From: JBCBCP01 sp039817385
GTDB taxonomy: Bacteria > Pseudomonadota > Alphaproteobacteria > Rhodobacterales > Rhodobacteraceae
Length of the DNA stretch: 64,000 bases
Reading direction: 5' to 3'
Assembly (NCBI GenBank): GCA_039817385.1
Contig: JBCBVY010000002.1
Location: forward strand, 186,001 to 250,000
The notes beneath the pieces are model-generated. The model saw only the letters and a list, made by a program, of their open reading frames with translations, was not told where the DNA came from and ran no database searches. Below are positions 34,725 through 42,341 of the stretch, one piece after another. Both the position numbers and the translations under genes were made by a program. Each line of letters opens with the position of its first letter. Within the stretch, counting starts at the first letter, position 1.

Positions 34725-36649
34725 GCCCGCGCCTCACCAATCTGTGCCACGCCCAGAACGCCCAGCACCTTCGCCTCGATATCTTCGGCGTTCAGCTTGG
34801 CCACCGCGTACATGTCGCGCGGGCTGGCCTGGTCGATGAACGTATCGGGCAGGACCATCGAGCGGTACTTGAGGCCACTGTCGAACACGCCTTCCTCGGC
34901 GAGCAGTTGCGCGACGTGGCTGCCAAAGCCGCCCACGGCGCCTTCCTCGATGGTGATCAGCGCCTCGTGATTTGCGGCGAGGCTCAGGATCATGTCCCGA
35001 TCCAGCGGCTTGGCAAAGCGGGCATCAGCGATGGTGGGTGTGATGCCTTTGGCGGCCAGCGATTCCGCCGCGGCCTCTACCTCTTGCAGCCGGGTGCCAA
35101 AGGACAGCAGCGCGACGCGCCCGCCTTCCTGAACGATCCGTCCTTTGCCAATCTCGAGCGGTTCTGCCCGTTCGGGCAGGTCCACGCCTGTGCCCTCACC
35201 GCGCGGAAAGCGGAAGGCGATGGGGCCGCCCTCATGCGCGGCGGCGGTGGCGACCATACGCGCCAGTTCCGCCTCATCCGCAGCGGCCATCACGACAAAC
35301 CCGGGCAGGTTGGCGAGGTAGGCGACGTCAAAGGCCCCGGCATGGGTCGCACCGTCCGCGCCCACAAGGCCCGCCCGGTCGATCGCAAAGCGCACCGGAA
35401 GGCGCTGGATCGCCACGTCATGCACCACCTGATCGTAACCGCGCTGCAGAAAGGTCGAATACATCGCGCAGAAGGGCTTCATCCCCGACGCGGCAAGCCC
35501 CGCACAGAATGTCACGCCATGCTGTTCGGCGATGCCCACGTCGAAACAGCGACTTGGGTAGCGTTCGGCAAAGAGGTTCAGCCCGGTTCCGTCGGGCATC
35601 GCTGCCGTGACCGCGCAGATCTTGTCGTCGGTCGCGGCCTCCTTCATCAGGTACTCGGCAAAGACCTTGGTGTAGCTCGGCGCGTTGCTGGGCGCCTTTT
35701 TCTGTTTTCCGGTGACCACGTCGAACTTCGCCCGTGCATGGCCGCCGTCGCGCGCGGTCTCTGCGGGGGCGTAACCCTTGCCTTTCTTGGTCAGCACGTG
35801 GATCAGGATCGGCCCGTCCGCCCGCGCCTTGACTGTGCGCAGCACCGGCAAAAGCTGGTTCAGGTCGTGCCCGTCGATGGGGCCGAGGTAGCTGAACCCA
35901 AGCTGCTCAAAGAGCGTGCCGCCCACGGCCAGCCCTTTTAGCACGTCCTTGGCGCGCTTCGCCCCTTCGCGGAAGGGCTCTGGCAGGAAGCTGACCGCGC
36001 CCTTCGCTGCCGCTTTGAGGTCCTGAAACGGCTCTTCGGCGTAAAGGCGGCTGAGATAGGCACTCATCGCGCCGACGGGCGGGGCGATGGACATCTCGTT
36101 ATCGTTCAGGATCACGATCAGCCGCTTTTTCAGGTGGCCCGCGTTGTTCATCGCCTCATAGGCCATGCCCGCGCTCATGGAGCCGTCCCCGATCACCGCA
36201 ATCGCGTCACCCAGCCCTTCGGGTATGTTTCCACCCAGATCGCGCCCGACGGCAAAGCCCAAAGCGGCGGAGATCGACGTGGACGAATGTGCGGCGCCAA
36301 AGGGGTCGTAGGGGGACTCGGAGCGTTTGGTAAACCCGCTCAGCCCATCCTTCTGGCGCAGGGTGCGGATACGGTCCCGCCGTTCGGTCAGGATCTTGTG
36401 GGGGTAGCATTGGTGGCCCACGTCCCAGACGATCTTGTCCTTGGGTGCGTCAAAGACAGCGTGCAGCGCCACGGTCAACTCCACCACGCCAAGCCCGGCG
36501 CCCAGATGCCCACCGGTTTCGGACACCGCTGACACCGTCTCCGACCGCACCTCGTGCGCCAGCTGGATCAGCTGCCTGTCGGTCAGGCGCTTCAAGTCTG
36601 CCGGGCGGTGCACCTGGTCAAGTAGCGGCGTGTTGGGGCGGTCGGTCAT
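34721..36649 (-). CDS. dxs: 1-Deoxy-D-xylulose-5-phosphate synthase
   Basis: A 642-aa thiamine-diphosphate enzyme condensing pyruvate and glyceraldehyde 3-phosphate, the first step of the non-mevalonate isoprenoid pathway. Motifs: GHLGAGLGVVELTVALH, VWDVGHQCYPHKILTERRD, the TPP-binding GDGSMSAGMAYEAMNNAG and DRAGLVGADGATHAGAFD. Starts 9 bases after ispA. It is last in a long coupled operon with ispA, xseB, HDAC and the PetP/PetR-like regulators. Its cofactor can be imported through ThiBPQ encoded at 50 kb. Confidence 0.97.
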   Translation of the reverse strand: MTDRPNTPLLDQVHRPADLKRLTDRQLIQLAHEVRSETVSAVSETGGHLGAGLGVVELTVALHAVFDAPKDKIVWDVGHQCYPHKILTERRDRIRTLRQKDGLSGFTKRSESPYDPFGAAHSSTSISAALGFAVGRDLGGNIPEGLGDAIAVIGDGSMSAGMAYEAMNNAGHLKKRLIVILNDNEMSIAPPVGAMSAYLSRLYAEEPFQDLKAAAKGAVSFLPEPFREGAKRAKDVLKGLAVGGTLFEQLGFSYLGPIDGHDLNQLLPVLRTVKARADGPILIHVLTKKGKGYAPAETARDGGHARAKFDVVTGKQKKAPSNAPSYTKVFAEYLMKEAATDDKICAVTAAMPDGTGLNLFAERYPSRCFDVGIAEQHGVTFCAGLAASGMKPFCAMYSTFLQRGYDQVVHDVAIQRLPVRFAIDRAGLVGADGATHAGAFDVAYLANLPGFVVMAAADEAELARMVATAAAHEGGPIAFRFPRGEGTGVDLPERAEPLEIGKGRIVQEGGRVALLSFGTRLQEVEAAAESLAAKGITPTIADARFAKPLDRDMILSLAANHEALITIEEGAVGGFGSHVAQLLAEEGVFDSGLKYRSMVLPDTFIDQASPRDMYAVAKLNAEDIEAKVLGVLGVAQIGEARA

Positions 36650-36658
36650 ACGCAGTCC

Positions 36659-37522
36659 TCAATGCGAACGGGTCACAACAAAGCGCGCCAGAGCGCGCAG
36701 CGTGTCCGCATTCTCCTGATAGGTATTTAGAGCCTCGCAGGCGCTTTGCACCAACCTGTCCGCGCGGCGCTTCGCCTCATCCAGCCCCAGAAGGGACACA
36801 AAGGTGGCCTTGCCCGCCGCATCGTCTTTGCCCGTGGCTTTGCCGACGGTCTCTGCGTCGCCGGTCACGTCGAGGATGTCGTCCGCAATCTGGAAGGCGA
36901 GGCCGAGGTCGGTGGCATAGCGTTTTAGCGGCTCGGGGTCGGCGCCTGCCAGCATCGGCCCTGCGATGCCGGACCATGCGATCAGCGCGCCGGTCTTGCC
37001 CGCCTGAAGTTTCTCAACCGCGGCAAGGTCCAAAGGCGCCGACGCGCTTTCCGCAGCAATGTCCAGTGCCTGTCCCAACACCATGCCCTGTGCGCCCGAG
37101 GCAATTGCGAGGCTGCGAGCGAGGCCCGCGCGCGCGTTGCCCAGATCGGGATGCGTCACCATCTCGAATGCCAGCGTTTGCAGCGCATCGCCTGCCAGCA
37201 CCGCCGTCGCCTCGTCCCATTTGATGTGCACTGTTGGCGCGCCGCGGCGCATGTCATCGTCGTCCATGCAGGGCAGATCGTCATGCACCAGGGAATAGGC
37301 GTGCAGCGCTTCAATCCCGCAGGCGGCCCAGAGCGCAACGTCCGAGGGCACCCCGTGCAGGCGCGCACCTTCCAGCACCATGAACCCGCGCAACCTTTTG
37401 CCGCCGCGCGTCGCGTGGGCCATCGCGCGGACCACCGGCACATCGTCCAGCGCGCCCAGCACGGTATCAAAACGCGCTTGGATCAGCGCGCCCGCGTCGG
37501 CCATTTTGTCTTGCAGTGTCAC
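36659..37522 (-). CDS. ispA: Polyprenyl (farnesyl) diphosphate synthase
   Basis: A 287-aa trans-prenyltransferase. The two aspartate-rich motifs are DDLPCMDDDDMRRG and QIADDILDVTGD, with GGKRLRGFMVLE near the N-terminus and YSLVHDD before the first motif. The aromatic side chains preceding the first motif suggest a short product such as farnesyl diphosphate. Start GTG 37522 overlaps the xseB stop (GTGA); an ATG 6 codons in is the alternative. Confidence 0.94.
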   Translation of the reverse strand: MTLQDKMADAGALIQARFDTVLGALDDVPVVRAMAHATRGGKRLRGFMVLEGARLHGVPSDVALWAACGIEALHAYSLVHDDLPCMDDDDMRRGAPTVHIKWDEATAVLAGDALQTLAFEMVTHPDLGNARAGLARSLAIASGAQGMVLGQALDIAAESASAPLDLAAVEKLQAGKTGALIAWSGIAGPMLAGADPEPLKRYATDLGLAFQIADDILDVTGDAETVGKATGKDDAAGKATFVSLLGLDEAKRRADRLVQSACEALNTYQENADTLRALARFVVTRSH

Positions 37523-37758
37523 GGGTCCAGCGGTGTAGTGCCCGTCGGCTCGCCGGCCGCGTTCAGCGTGATCGCGTGAACCTTGTCCTCGGCCTCTTTC
37601 AGCTTGGCCTCGCAGCGGGCTTTCAGCGCAGCACCGCGCTCATACAGCTTGATCGAATCCTCCAGCGCCACATCGCCCCGTTCCAGCTGGCCCAGAACGG
37701 TCTCCAGCTCGCGCATGGCATCCTCGAAACTCATGTTTTCAACGGGTGTGTCACTCAT
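37519..37758 (-). CDS. xseB: Exodeoxyribonuclease VII small subunit
   Basis: A 79-aa protein with the XseB core: MSFEDAMRELETVLGQLERGDVALEDSIKLYERG and the following coiled segment KARCEAKLKEAEDKV. It pairs with XseA, which is not in the window, to degrade single-stranded DNA in mismatch repair and recombination. Its ATG overlaps the HDAC gene stop (ATGA), and its stop overlaps the ispA start. The xseB-ispA-dxs order is common in alphaproteobacteria. Confidence 0.95.
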   Translation of the reverse strand: MSDTPVENMSFEDAMRELETVLGQLERGDVALEDSIKLYERGAALKARCEAKLKEAEDKVHAITLNAAGEPTGTTPLDP

Positions 37759-38681
37759 TGGGCGGCCTTTTGTAGCTCGGTCACATGGGCGCGGGCGCAA
37801 GCGGCCAGCGCGTCCAAGTCATAGCCGCCTTCCAGAACGGACACCACCCGCCCGTCGCATAGCTCTTGCGCAAGGTCCGTGATGCGTTTGGTCAACTTAG
37901 TGTAGGTCCGCGCCGTCCAGCGCAGATCGGCGAGCGGGTCGTCTTGATGTGCGTCGAAACCGGCGGAGAGGAGGATCAGGTCCGGCTTGTGCGCGGGCAC
38001 GCGGGCCAGCGCCTTGTCCCATACGGCCAAAGCTTCGGCTTCGCCCGTGCCTGCGGCGAGCGGCATGTTGATCAGCGTGCCGTGCGGCCCGACCTCGTTC
38101 GCGTATCCCGTCTCCGGCCACATCGGCAGCTGCTGGGAGGAGGCGAAGAGAATTCGCGGATCGTCCTGCACCAGCGCCTGCGTGCCGTTGCCGTGGTGCA
38201 CGTCAAAGTCGAGGATAGCGACGCGGTCAGCGCCATGATCAAGCGCATGTTGCGCCGCAATCGCGACATTGCCAAAGATGCAGAAGCCCATCGCCTTGGC
38301 TGCCTCCGCATGATGGCCCGGGGGGCGCATCGCGACAAAGGCATTGCCCCCTTCGTTCATGACCGCGTCCACCGCGGCAATCGCGGCGCCCACCGCCCGC
38401 CAGATCGCGGGGGCGGAAGTGGGGCAAAGGAACGTCTCATCATCAATCCCCGCATCAAGGCACACCCAACCCTCGGCAGGCATCTTCGCCTTGATCTCGC
38501 CCAGATACCCCGGCGTATGGCACCGCAGGATATCTGCATCAGATGCCAGCGGCGCATCCCGTCCTTCAAGGCCCAACGGCTCAAGAGCTTCCAAAACGAC
38601 CCGCAGCCGGTCTGCCTGTTCGTCCACATGCGGCGGCGTCAGATGCGCAAGGCCGTCGGGATGGGTGAACAGGACTGTCAC
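37755..38681 (-). CDS. Histone deacetylase-family (acetylpolyamine/AcuC-like) amidohydrolase
   Basis: A 308-aa zinc-dependent deacetylase fold. Visible catalytic elements: RPPGHHAEAAKAMGFCIFGN (tandem histidines), DFDVHHGNGTQ (zinc ligands Asp and His) and SAGFDAHQDDPLADL (third zinc ligand). In bacteria such proteins deacetylate polyamines, lysines or acetoin-related substrates; which one is unknown here. The GTG start at 38681 overlaps the stop of the 101-aa upstream gene. Confidence 0.92.
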   Translation of the reverse strand: MTVLFTHPDGLAHLTPPHVDEQADRLRVVLEALEPLGLEGRDAPLASDADILRCHTPGYLGEIKAKMPAEGWVCLDAGIDDETFLCPTSAPAIWRAVGAAIAAVDAVMNEGGNAFVAMRPPGHHAEAAKAMGFCIFGNVAIAAQHALDHGADRVAILDFDVHHGNGTQALVQDDPRILFASSQQLPMWPETGYANEVGPHGTLINMPLAAGTGEAEALAVWDKALARVPAHKPDLILLSAGFDAHQDDPLADLRWTARTYTKLTKRITDLAQELCDGRVVSVLEGGYDLDALAACARAHVTELQKAAQ

Positions 38682-38983
38682 GTGCGCCCGCGCACCATAC
38701 GAAGCAGGATCGCGCCGATGTCTGCCCAGAACATCATCCGGTCCGTGCGGCGCACCGATTTGATGATGTCCACGACGGTATCATCGGCCAGAACGTGCAC
38801 CGGAAACCGCGTGGGGTCGGCGCAAGCGTCGTTCAGCATGTCAAATTCGAACCATTCATCAACGCCCGCCTCTTTGCTAAACCTGTCGCGCCGCATGTTG
38901 TCCAGCGCGCCCGGGTGGTTGGCCTGCAAGTGATCGCGCAACCGCCGCAGCGCGCGAGTGTTCAAAGGCGCGTTGCCCGCCAT
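38678..38983 (-). CDS. Uncharacterised 101-aa protein coupled to the response regulator
   Basis: It begins MAGNAPLNTRALRRLRDHLQ, 1 base after the response regulator stop (TAAGATG), and its stop overlaps the HDAC start, so it is certainly expressed from this operon. The protein is a small mixed helix protein with WFEFDMLNDACADPTRFPVHVLADDTVVDIIKSVRRTDR and a C-terminal hydrophobic stretch (MMFWADIGAILLRMVRG). No family recognised. A larger frame upstream overlaps the regulator and is a shadow. Confidence 0.75.
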   Translation of the reverse strand: MAGNAPLNTRALRRLRDHLQANHPGALDNMRRDRFSKEAGVDEWFEFDMLNDACADPTRFPVHVLADDTVVDIIKSVRRTDRMMFWADIGAILLRMVRGRT

Positions 38984-38984
38984 C

Positions 38985-39689
38985 TTAATCGGGCGCCAGC
39001 ATGTACCCTTCGCCGCGCACCGTTTGAAGGTAGCGGGGCTGGCGGGGGTTGTCTTCGATCTTGCGGCGGAGCCGGGTGATCTGCACGTCCACGGCGCGTT
39101 CCTGCGCCTGGCCCCGGTCGCGGCCAAGGTCTTCGACCAGTTGCATCCGGCTGATCGCTTCACCGGGTTTGGCGGAGAAGATCTTCATCAACTGCATCTC
39201 TGTCGCGGTCAGGCGGACGAGGTCGGGCCCATGCCACAGCTCGCCCCGGTCCATGTCGTAGCGGTAATCGCCCAGATGCAGCACTTTGGGCACGCCCGCC
39301 GCGCTTGGCACGTCCGGCATACGCCGCAGAATGGCAGAAATGCGCAGGAGCAGCTCCTTTGGCTCGAAAGGTTTGGGCAGGTAGTCATCCGCGCCGGCCT
39401 CCAGCCCCTCGATCCGGTTGCCGGTTTCGCCCTTCGCGGTCAGCAACATGATCGGCGTCGCCATCGTCTCCCGCAGGGCGCGGCAGAGGCTCAAGCCATC
39501 CTCCCCCGGCATCATCACGTCCAGCACGATCAGGTCGAAATCGAGGCCCGACAGAACCCGCCGCGCATGTTCCGCGTCCCGCGCCGCCGTCACTAGAAAG
39601 CCGTTGCGCATCAGGAACTTCTTCAGCAGGTCGCGGATGCGTTCGTCATCATCGACGATCAACAGGTGCGCATCATGTGCCGCGCTCAT
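38985..39689 (-). CDS. petR: OmpR-family response regulator, PetR-like
   Basis: A 234-aa two-domain regulator. The receiver (about 5-125) carries the acidic pair in VDDDERIRDLL, the phospho-Asp in LDVMMPGEDG and the conserved Thr/Lys (LLTAKGE; PKPFEPKELLLR). The C-terminal winged helix has QERAVDVQITRLRRKIEDNPRQPRYLQTVRGEGYML. No sensor kinase gene is adjacent. Pairing with an upstream MarR gene is the arrangement of petPR in Rhodobacter capsulatus, where PetR is needed for cytochrome bc1 expression. There petPR lies just upstream of petABC; here petABC is about 19 kb away, so the name is inference. Confidence 0.82.
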   Translation of the reverse strand: MSAAHDAHLLIVDDDERIRDLLKKFLMRNGFLVTAARDAEHARRVLSGLDFDLIVLDVMMPGEDGLSLCRALRETMATPIMLLTAKGETGNRIEGLEAGADDYLPKPFEPKELLLRISAILRRMPDVPSAAGVPKVLHLGDYRYDMDRGELWHGPDLVRLTATEMQLMKIFSAKPGEAISRMQLVEDLGRDRGQAQERAVDVQITRLRRKIEDNPRQPRYLQTVRGEGYMLAPD

Positions 39690-40195
39690 TGGCCGCTCTC
39701 CTTGAGCCGGGTGTAGGTCTTGTGCATCTCGGTATCCATCATCGCCTCCAGCACCCGGCGGAACCCGCCCACGGCCTCGGGGCCGGCATTGCGGAACGCG
39801 TCGCGCATCCGGGCGCGCTGGGCGTCCGACAGGCGCTGTTCCAGTGCGGCGCCGTCCGGGGTCAGGAACAGGTGCCGCTCGCGCTTGTCTGCCTTGCCGA
39901 CCTCGCTTTTGACCAGCCCGTCGGCGATCAGGGTGCGCAGCACGCGGTTGAGCGATTGTTTGGTCACGCCGAGGATGTTCAGCAGGTTGTTGACGGTCGT
40001 GCCCGGGGCGCGGTTAATGAAATGGATCGCGCGGTGATGCGCGCGGCCATAGGCCATGTCTTCGAGGATACGGTCCGGGTCGGCGGTAAAGCCGCGATAG
40101 GCAAAGAACATCGCTTCGATGCCCTGCCGTAGTTGTTCATCGGTCAGGAACAGCAGGTTTTCCCCGCTATGTCCGCCCGGTCGTCCGTCCTGCAT
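39686..40195 (-). CDS. petP: MarR-family transcriptional regulator, PetP-like
   Basis: A 169-aa winged-helix regulator: DRILEDMAYGRAHHRAIHFINRAPGTTVNNLLNILGVTKQSLNRVLRTLIADGLVKSEVGKADKRERHLFLTPDG is the classic MarR core with its wing. ATG 40195 follows GAGGG; the stop overlaps the petR start (ATGA). It heads a seven-gene operon and sits back to back with ilvE. The overlapping arrangement with an OmpR-type regulator recalls R. capsulatus petP. The promoter region between it and ilvE (40196-40339) holds GTCA-N7-TGAC, a possible operator. Confidence 0.82.
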   Translation of the reverse strand: MQDGRPGGHSGENLLFLTDEQLRQGIEAMFFAYRGFTADPDRILEDMAYGRAHHRAIHFINRAPGTTVNNLLNILGVTKQSLNRVLRTLIADGLVKSEVGKADKRERHLFLTPDGAALEQRLSDAQRARMRDAFRNAGPEAVGGFRRVLEAMMDTEMHKTYTRLKESGQ

Positions 40196-40235
40196 GACTT
40201 GGCCCTCGTTATTGTTACAGCTTACGTCAGTCTTG

Positions 40236-40264
40236 TTGACATTCCAAGGCTGAAGACGTATCGA
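40236..40264 (+). promoter_or_regulatory. ilvE: Probable sigma-70 promoter of ilvE
   Basis: A perfect TTGACA (40236-40241), 17 bases and TATCGA (40259-40264) are placed about 75 bases upstream of the ilvE start. The same 144-base gap must also hold the petP-like operon promoter on the other strand. Confidence 0.5.
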
Positions 40265-40339
40265 ATCGCAGCTTTTGCGCAAGAAAGTGTCCGATGCGGA
40301 CTTACCGGCGCAATTATTGGAAATCCACAGGAGGCTGAC

Positions 40340-41206
40340 ATGGCTGGCTATGATGATCGCGACGGCAAAATCTGGATGGACGGCACACTCGTCGACTGGC
40401 GGTCGGCCAATGTGCACGTCCTCAGCCATGCGATGCACTATGCCTCTTCGGTGTTTGAGGGCGAGCGGGCCTATAATGGCAAGATTTTCCTGAGCCGCCA
40501 GCACTCCGAACGGTTGCACTTCTCCGCCGGAGAGCTGGATTTCCAGATCCCCTACACCGTGGACGAGATCGAGGCGGCCAAGCAGGAAGTTCTGACCGCC
40601 AACGGCCTGACCGACGCCTATGTGCGCGCTGTTGCTTGGCGCGGATCGGGCGAAGACATGGGCGTCGCCGCCGCCCGCAACCCCGTCCACCTTGCCATCG
40701 CGGCGTGGGAATGGGGCAGCTACTATGGGGATGCCAAATACAAGGGCGCGAAGATCGATATCGCGAAGTGGAAGCGTCCCTCGCCCGAAACGATCCCGGT
40801 GCACGCCAAAGCGGCTGGCCTCTACATGATCTGCACCACGTCCAAACACGCGGCAGAGGCGAAGGGCTGCTCGGACGCGTTGTTCATGGACTACCGCGGC
40901 TACGTCGCCGAATGCACCGGCGCGAATATTTTTTTCGTGAAGGATGGCGAGGTGCACACGCCCAAGGCTGACGTCTTCCTCAACGGCCTGACCCGCCAGA
41001 CGGTGATCAGCCGCCTTCAGGAGCAACAGATCAAGGTGCACGAGCGGGTTATCATGCCCGAAGAGCTAGAAGGGTTCGAACAATGCTGGCTGACCGGCAC
41101 GGCGGCGGAAGTGACCCCTGTGGGCCAGATCGGCGACTACAGTTTCGAAGTCGGCGCGATGTGCCGCGGCGTGGCCGAGGATTACGAGAAGTTGGTGCGC
41201 GCCTAA
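40340..41206 (+). CDS. ilvE: Branched-chain amino acid aminotransferase
   Basis: A 288-aa class IV PLP transaminase that makes leucine, isoleucine and valine from their keto acids. It has WMDGTLVDWRSANVHVLSHAMHYASSVFEGERAY, RQHSERLHFSAGELDFQIPYT, and AKAAGLYMICTTSKHAAEAKGCSDALFMDYRGYVAECTGANIFFVKDGE. The PLP-binding lysine is expected in the HAKAAGLY segment. ATG 40340 has CAGGAGG upstream, strongly favouring it over the longer frame. Confidence 0.95.
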   Translation: MAGYDDRDGKIWMDGTLVDWRSANVHVLSHAMHYASSVFEGERAYNGKIFLSRQHSERLHFSAGELDFQIPYTVDEIEAAKQEVLTANGLTDAYVRAVAWRGSGEDMGVAAARNPVHLAIAAWEWGSYYGDAKYKGAKIDIAKWKRPSPETIPVHAKAAGLYMICTTSKHAAEAKGCSDALFMDYRGYVAECTGANIFFVKDGEVHTPKADVFLNGLTRQTVISRLQEQQIKVHERVIMPEELEGFEQCWLTGTAAEVTPVGQIGDYSFEVGAMCRGVAEDYEKLVRA

Positions 41207-41227
41207 AAGGGGATTCCCAAGCCTGGT

Positions 41228-41243
41228 CAGACATGCGAGTCTG
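41228..41243 (+). promoter_or_regulatory. Possible HicB operator (inverted repeat)
   Basis: CAGAC-N6-GTCTG lies about 20 bases upstream of the hicB start. A short inverted repeat at this position is what autoregulation by the antitoxin would need, but it is not proven. Confidence 0.35.
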
Positions 41244-41264
41244 TCTCTGCAAAGGAGAAGCGTC

Positions 41265-41519
41265 ATGGTAAAGCGAAACTTCGAGGTAGAGGCAATCTGG
41301 GACGAAGAGGCTTCGGTTTGGATTTCCGAGAGCGATATCGAAGGACTACACGTCCAGGCGGACACGTTGAGCGAGTTTCACGAAGTGGTTCGCGAGTTCG
41401 CAGCGGAATTGATTGTGGCAAACCACTACGCTGATGAGAGCTTCGACGAAGCAGATTTGGCCTCGCAAATTCCGGCGATATTTTTGAAAACCGGAGCTGG
41501 TCCAGCGCAGCCCTGCTAG
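41265..41519 (+). CDS. HicB-like antitoxin, DUF1902 type
   Basis: An 84-aa protein with the HicB-type fold: VKRNFEVEAIWDEEASVWISESDIEGLHVQADTLSEFHEVVREFAAELIVANHY. AAGGAG precedes ATG 41265. No separate DNA-binding helix or ribbon is obvious after the core, so autoregulation may use only the small C-terminal segment. It is followed after 3 bases by the toxin gene. Both are distinctly AT-richer in codons than the surrounding genes, suggesting gain by transfer. Confidence 0.83.
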   Translation: MVKRNFEVEAIWDEEASVWISESDIEGLHVQADTLSEFHEVVREFAAELIVANHYADESFDEADLASQIPAIFLKTGAGPAQPC

Positions 41520-41522
41520 TTC

Positions 41523-41720
41523 ATGGCGTCGCTTTACGTTGAAGTAACTCGAGAATTGCGCCGAAACCACTTCGTCCTTTTGAAAGGACGAGGAAAAGGC
41601 GCGCATGAGATGTGGCAGAACGAACTTACGGGGAAGAAGGTCATCATTTCTCCGAACCTCAAGAGCAAGCCTTTGGCCAACAAGATCTTAAAAAACGCTG
41701 GTTTGAGCAAAAAACTGTAG
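41523..41720 (+). CDS. hicA: HicA-type mRNA interferase toxin
   Basis: A 65-aa dsRBD-fold toxin: VTRELRRNHFVLLKGRGKGAHEMW with catalytic His28, then GKKVIISPNLKSKPLANKILKNAGLS. It would cleave mRNAs when unbound. The antitoxin precedes it, so the order is B-A, the reverse of the classical hicAB order. Position between ilvE and a terminator-like repeat suggests an inserted module. Confidence 0.85.
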   Translation: MASLYVEVTRELRRNHFVLLKGRGKGAHEMWQNELTGKKVIISPNLKSKPLANKILKNAGLSKKL

Positions 41721-41746
41721 GTTGGGTGCCAACCCACCAACCAACC
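41711..41746. terminator. Bidirectional hairpin terminator between hicA and cobO
   Basis: GGTTGG-GTG-CCAACC (41720-41734) forms a 6-bp stem starting at the last base of the hicA stop. Read on the minus strand it is preceded by the cobO stop and followed within 5 bases by TTTTTT, so it fits best as the cobO terminator. Confidence 0.6.
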
Positions 41747-42340
41747 TCAAAAATCCACCCCCCGCTGCGCCTTGATCCCCGCCTTGTACGGGTGCTTCAC
41801 CTCGCCCATCTCGCTGACCAGATCGGCGTAGTCCATCAGTTCGGGCTTCGCATCGCGGCCTGTCAGGATCACGCCGGTGCGGTCCGCGCGGGCCTTCAGG
41901 CCCTCGATCACGTCGGCAACATCAAGGTAATCATAGCGCAGCGCAATGTTAATCTCGTCGAGGATGATCAGGTCGAAATCGCCGCTTTCCATCATCTCGC
42001 GCCCCTTGGTAAAGGCCGCCACTGCCGCCTTCGTGTCCTGCTCGGCATCCTGCGTGTCCCAGGTGAAACCGTCGCCCATCGTGTGCCAAACGACTTCAGG
42101 CAACTTACTGAAGAACTGCCGCTCGCCGGTGATCCACTTGCCCTTAATGAACTGCACCACGCCGACCGATTGCCCCCAGCCCAGCGCGCGGATCGCAACG
42201 CCAAAGGCGGACGAGCTTTTGCCCTTCCCGTTCCCGGTATGCACCAGCACCAGCCCCCGCCCAGGGTCTGTGGCCTCGGCCACCTTGGCGCGCTGGGCGG
42301 CCTGCAACTGCTTCATCTTCGCTGCGTGATCATCGCTCAT
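41747..42340 (-). CDS. cobO: Cob(I)yrinic acid a,c-diamide adenosyltransferase
   Basis: A 197-aa CobA/CobO-type enzyme that attaches adenosyl from ATP to the cobalt of corrinoids. The P-loop is VHTGNGKGKSSSAFGVAIRALGWG, followed by VGVVQFIKGKW and VILTGRDAKPELMDYADLVSEM. It starts 1 base after the stop of the EamA gene (TAAGATG) and is probably co-transcribed with it. No other cobalamin biosynthesis gene is nearby. Confidence 0.94.
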   Translation of the reverse strand: MSDDHAAKMKQLQAAQRAKVAEATDPGRGLVLVHTGNGKGKSSSAFGVAIRALGWGQSVGVVQFIKGKWITGERQFFSKLPEVVWHTMGDGFTWDTQDAEQDTKAAVAAFTKGREMMESGDFDLIILDEINIALRYDYLDVADVIEGLKARADRTGVILTGRDAKPELMDYADLVSEMGEVKHPYKAGIKAQRGVDF

Positions 42341-42341
42341 C

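Noticed and set aside
39686..41041. Extended minus frame reaching into ilvE
   Set aside because: The MarR protein starts at ATG 40195 with GAGGG; the upstream part is antisense to ilvE.
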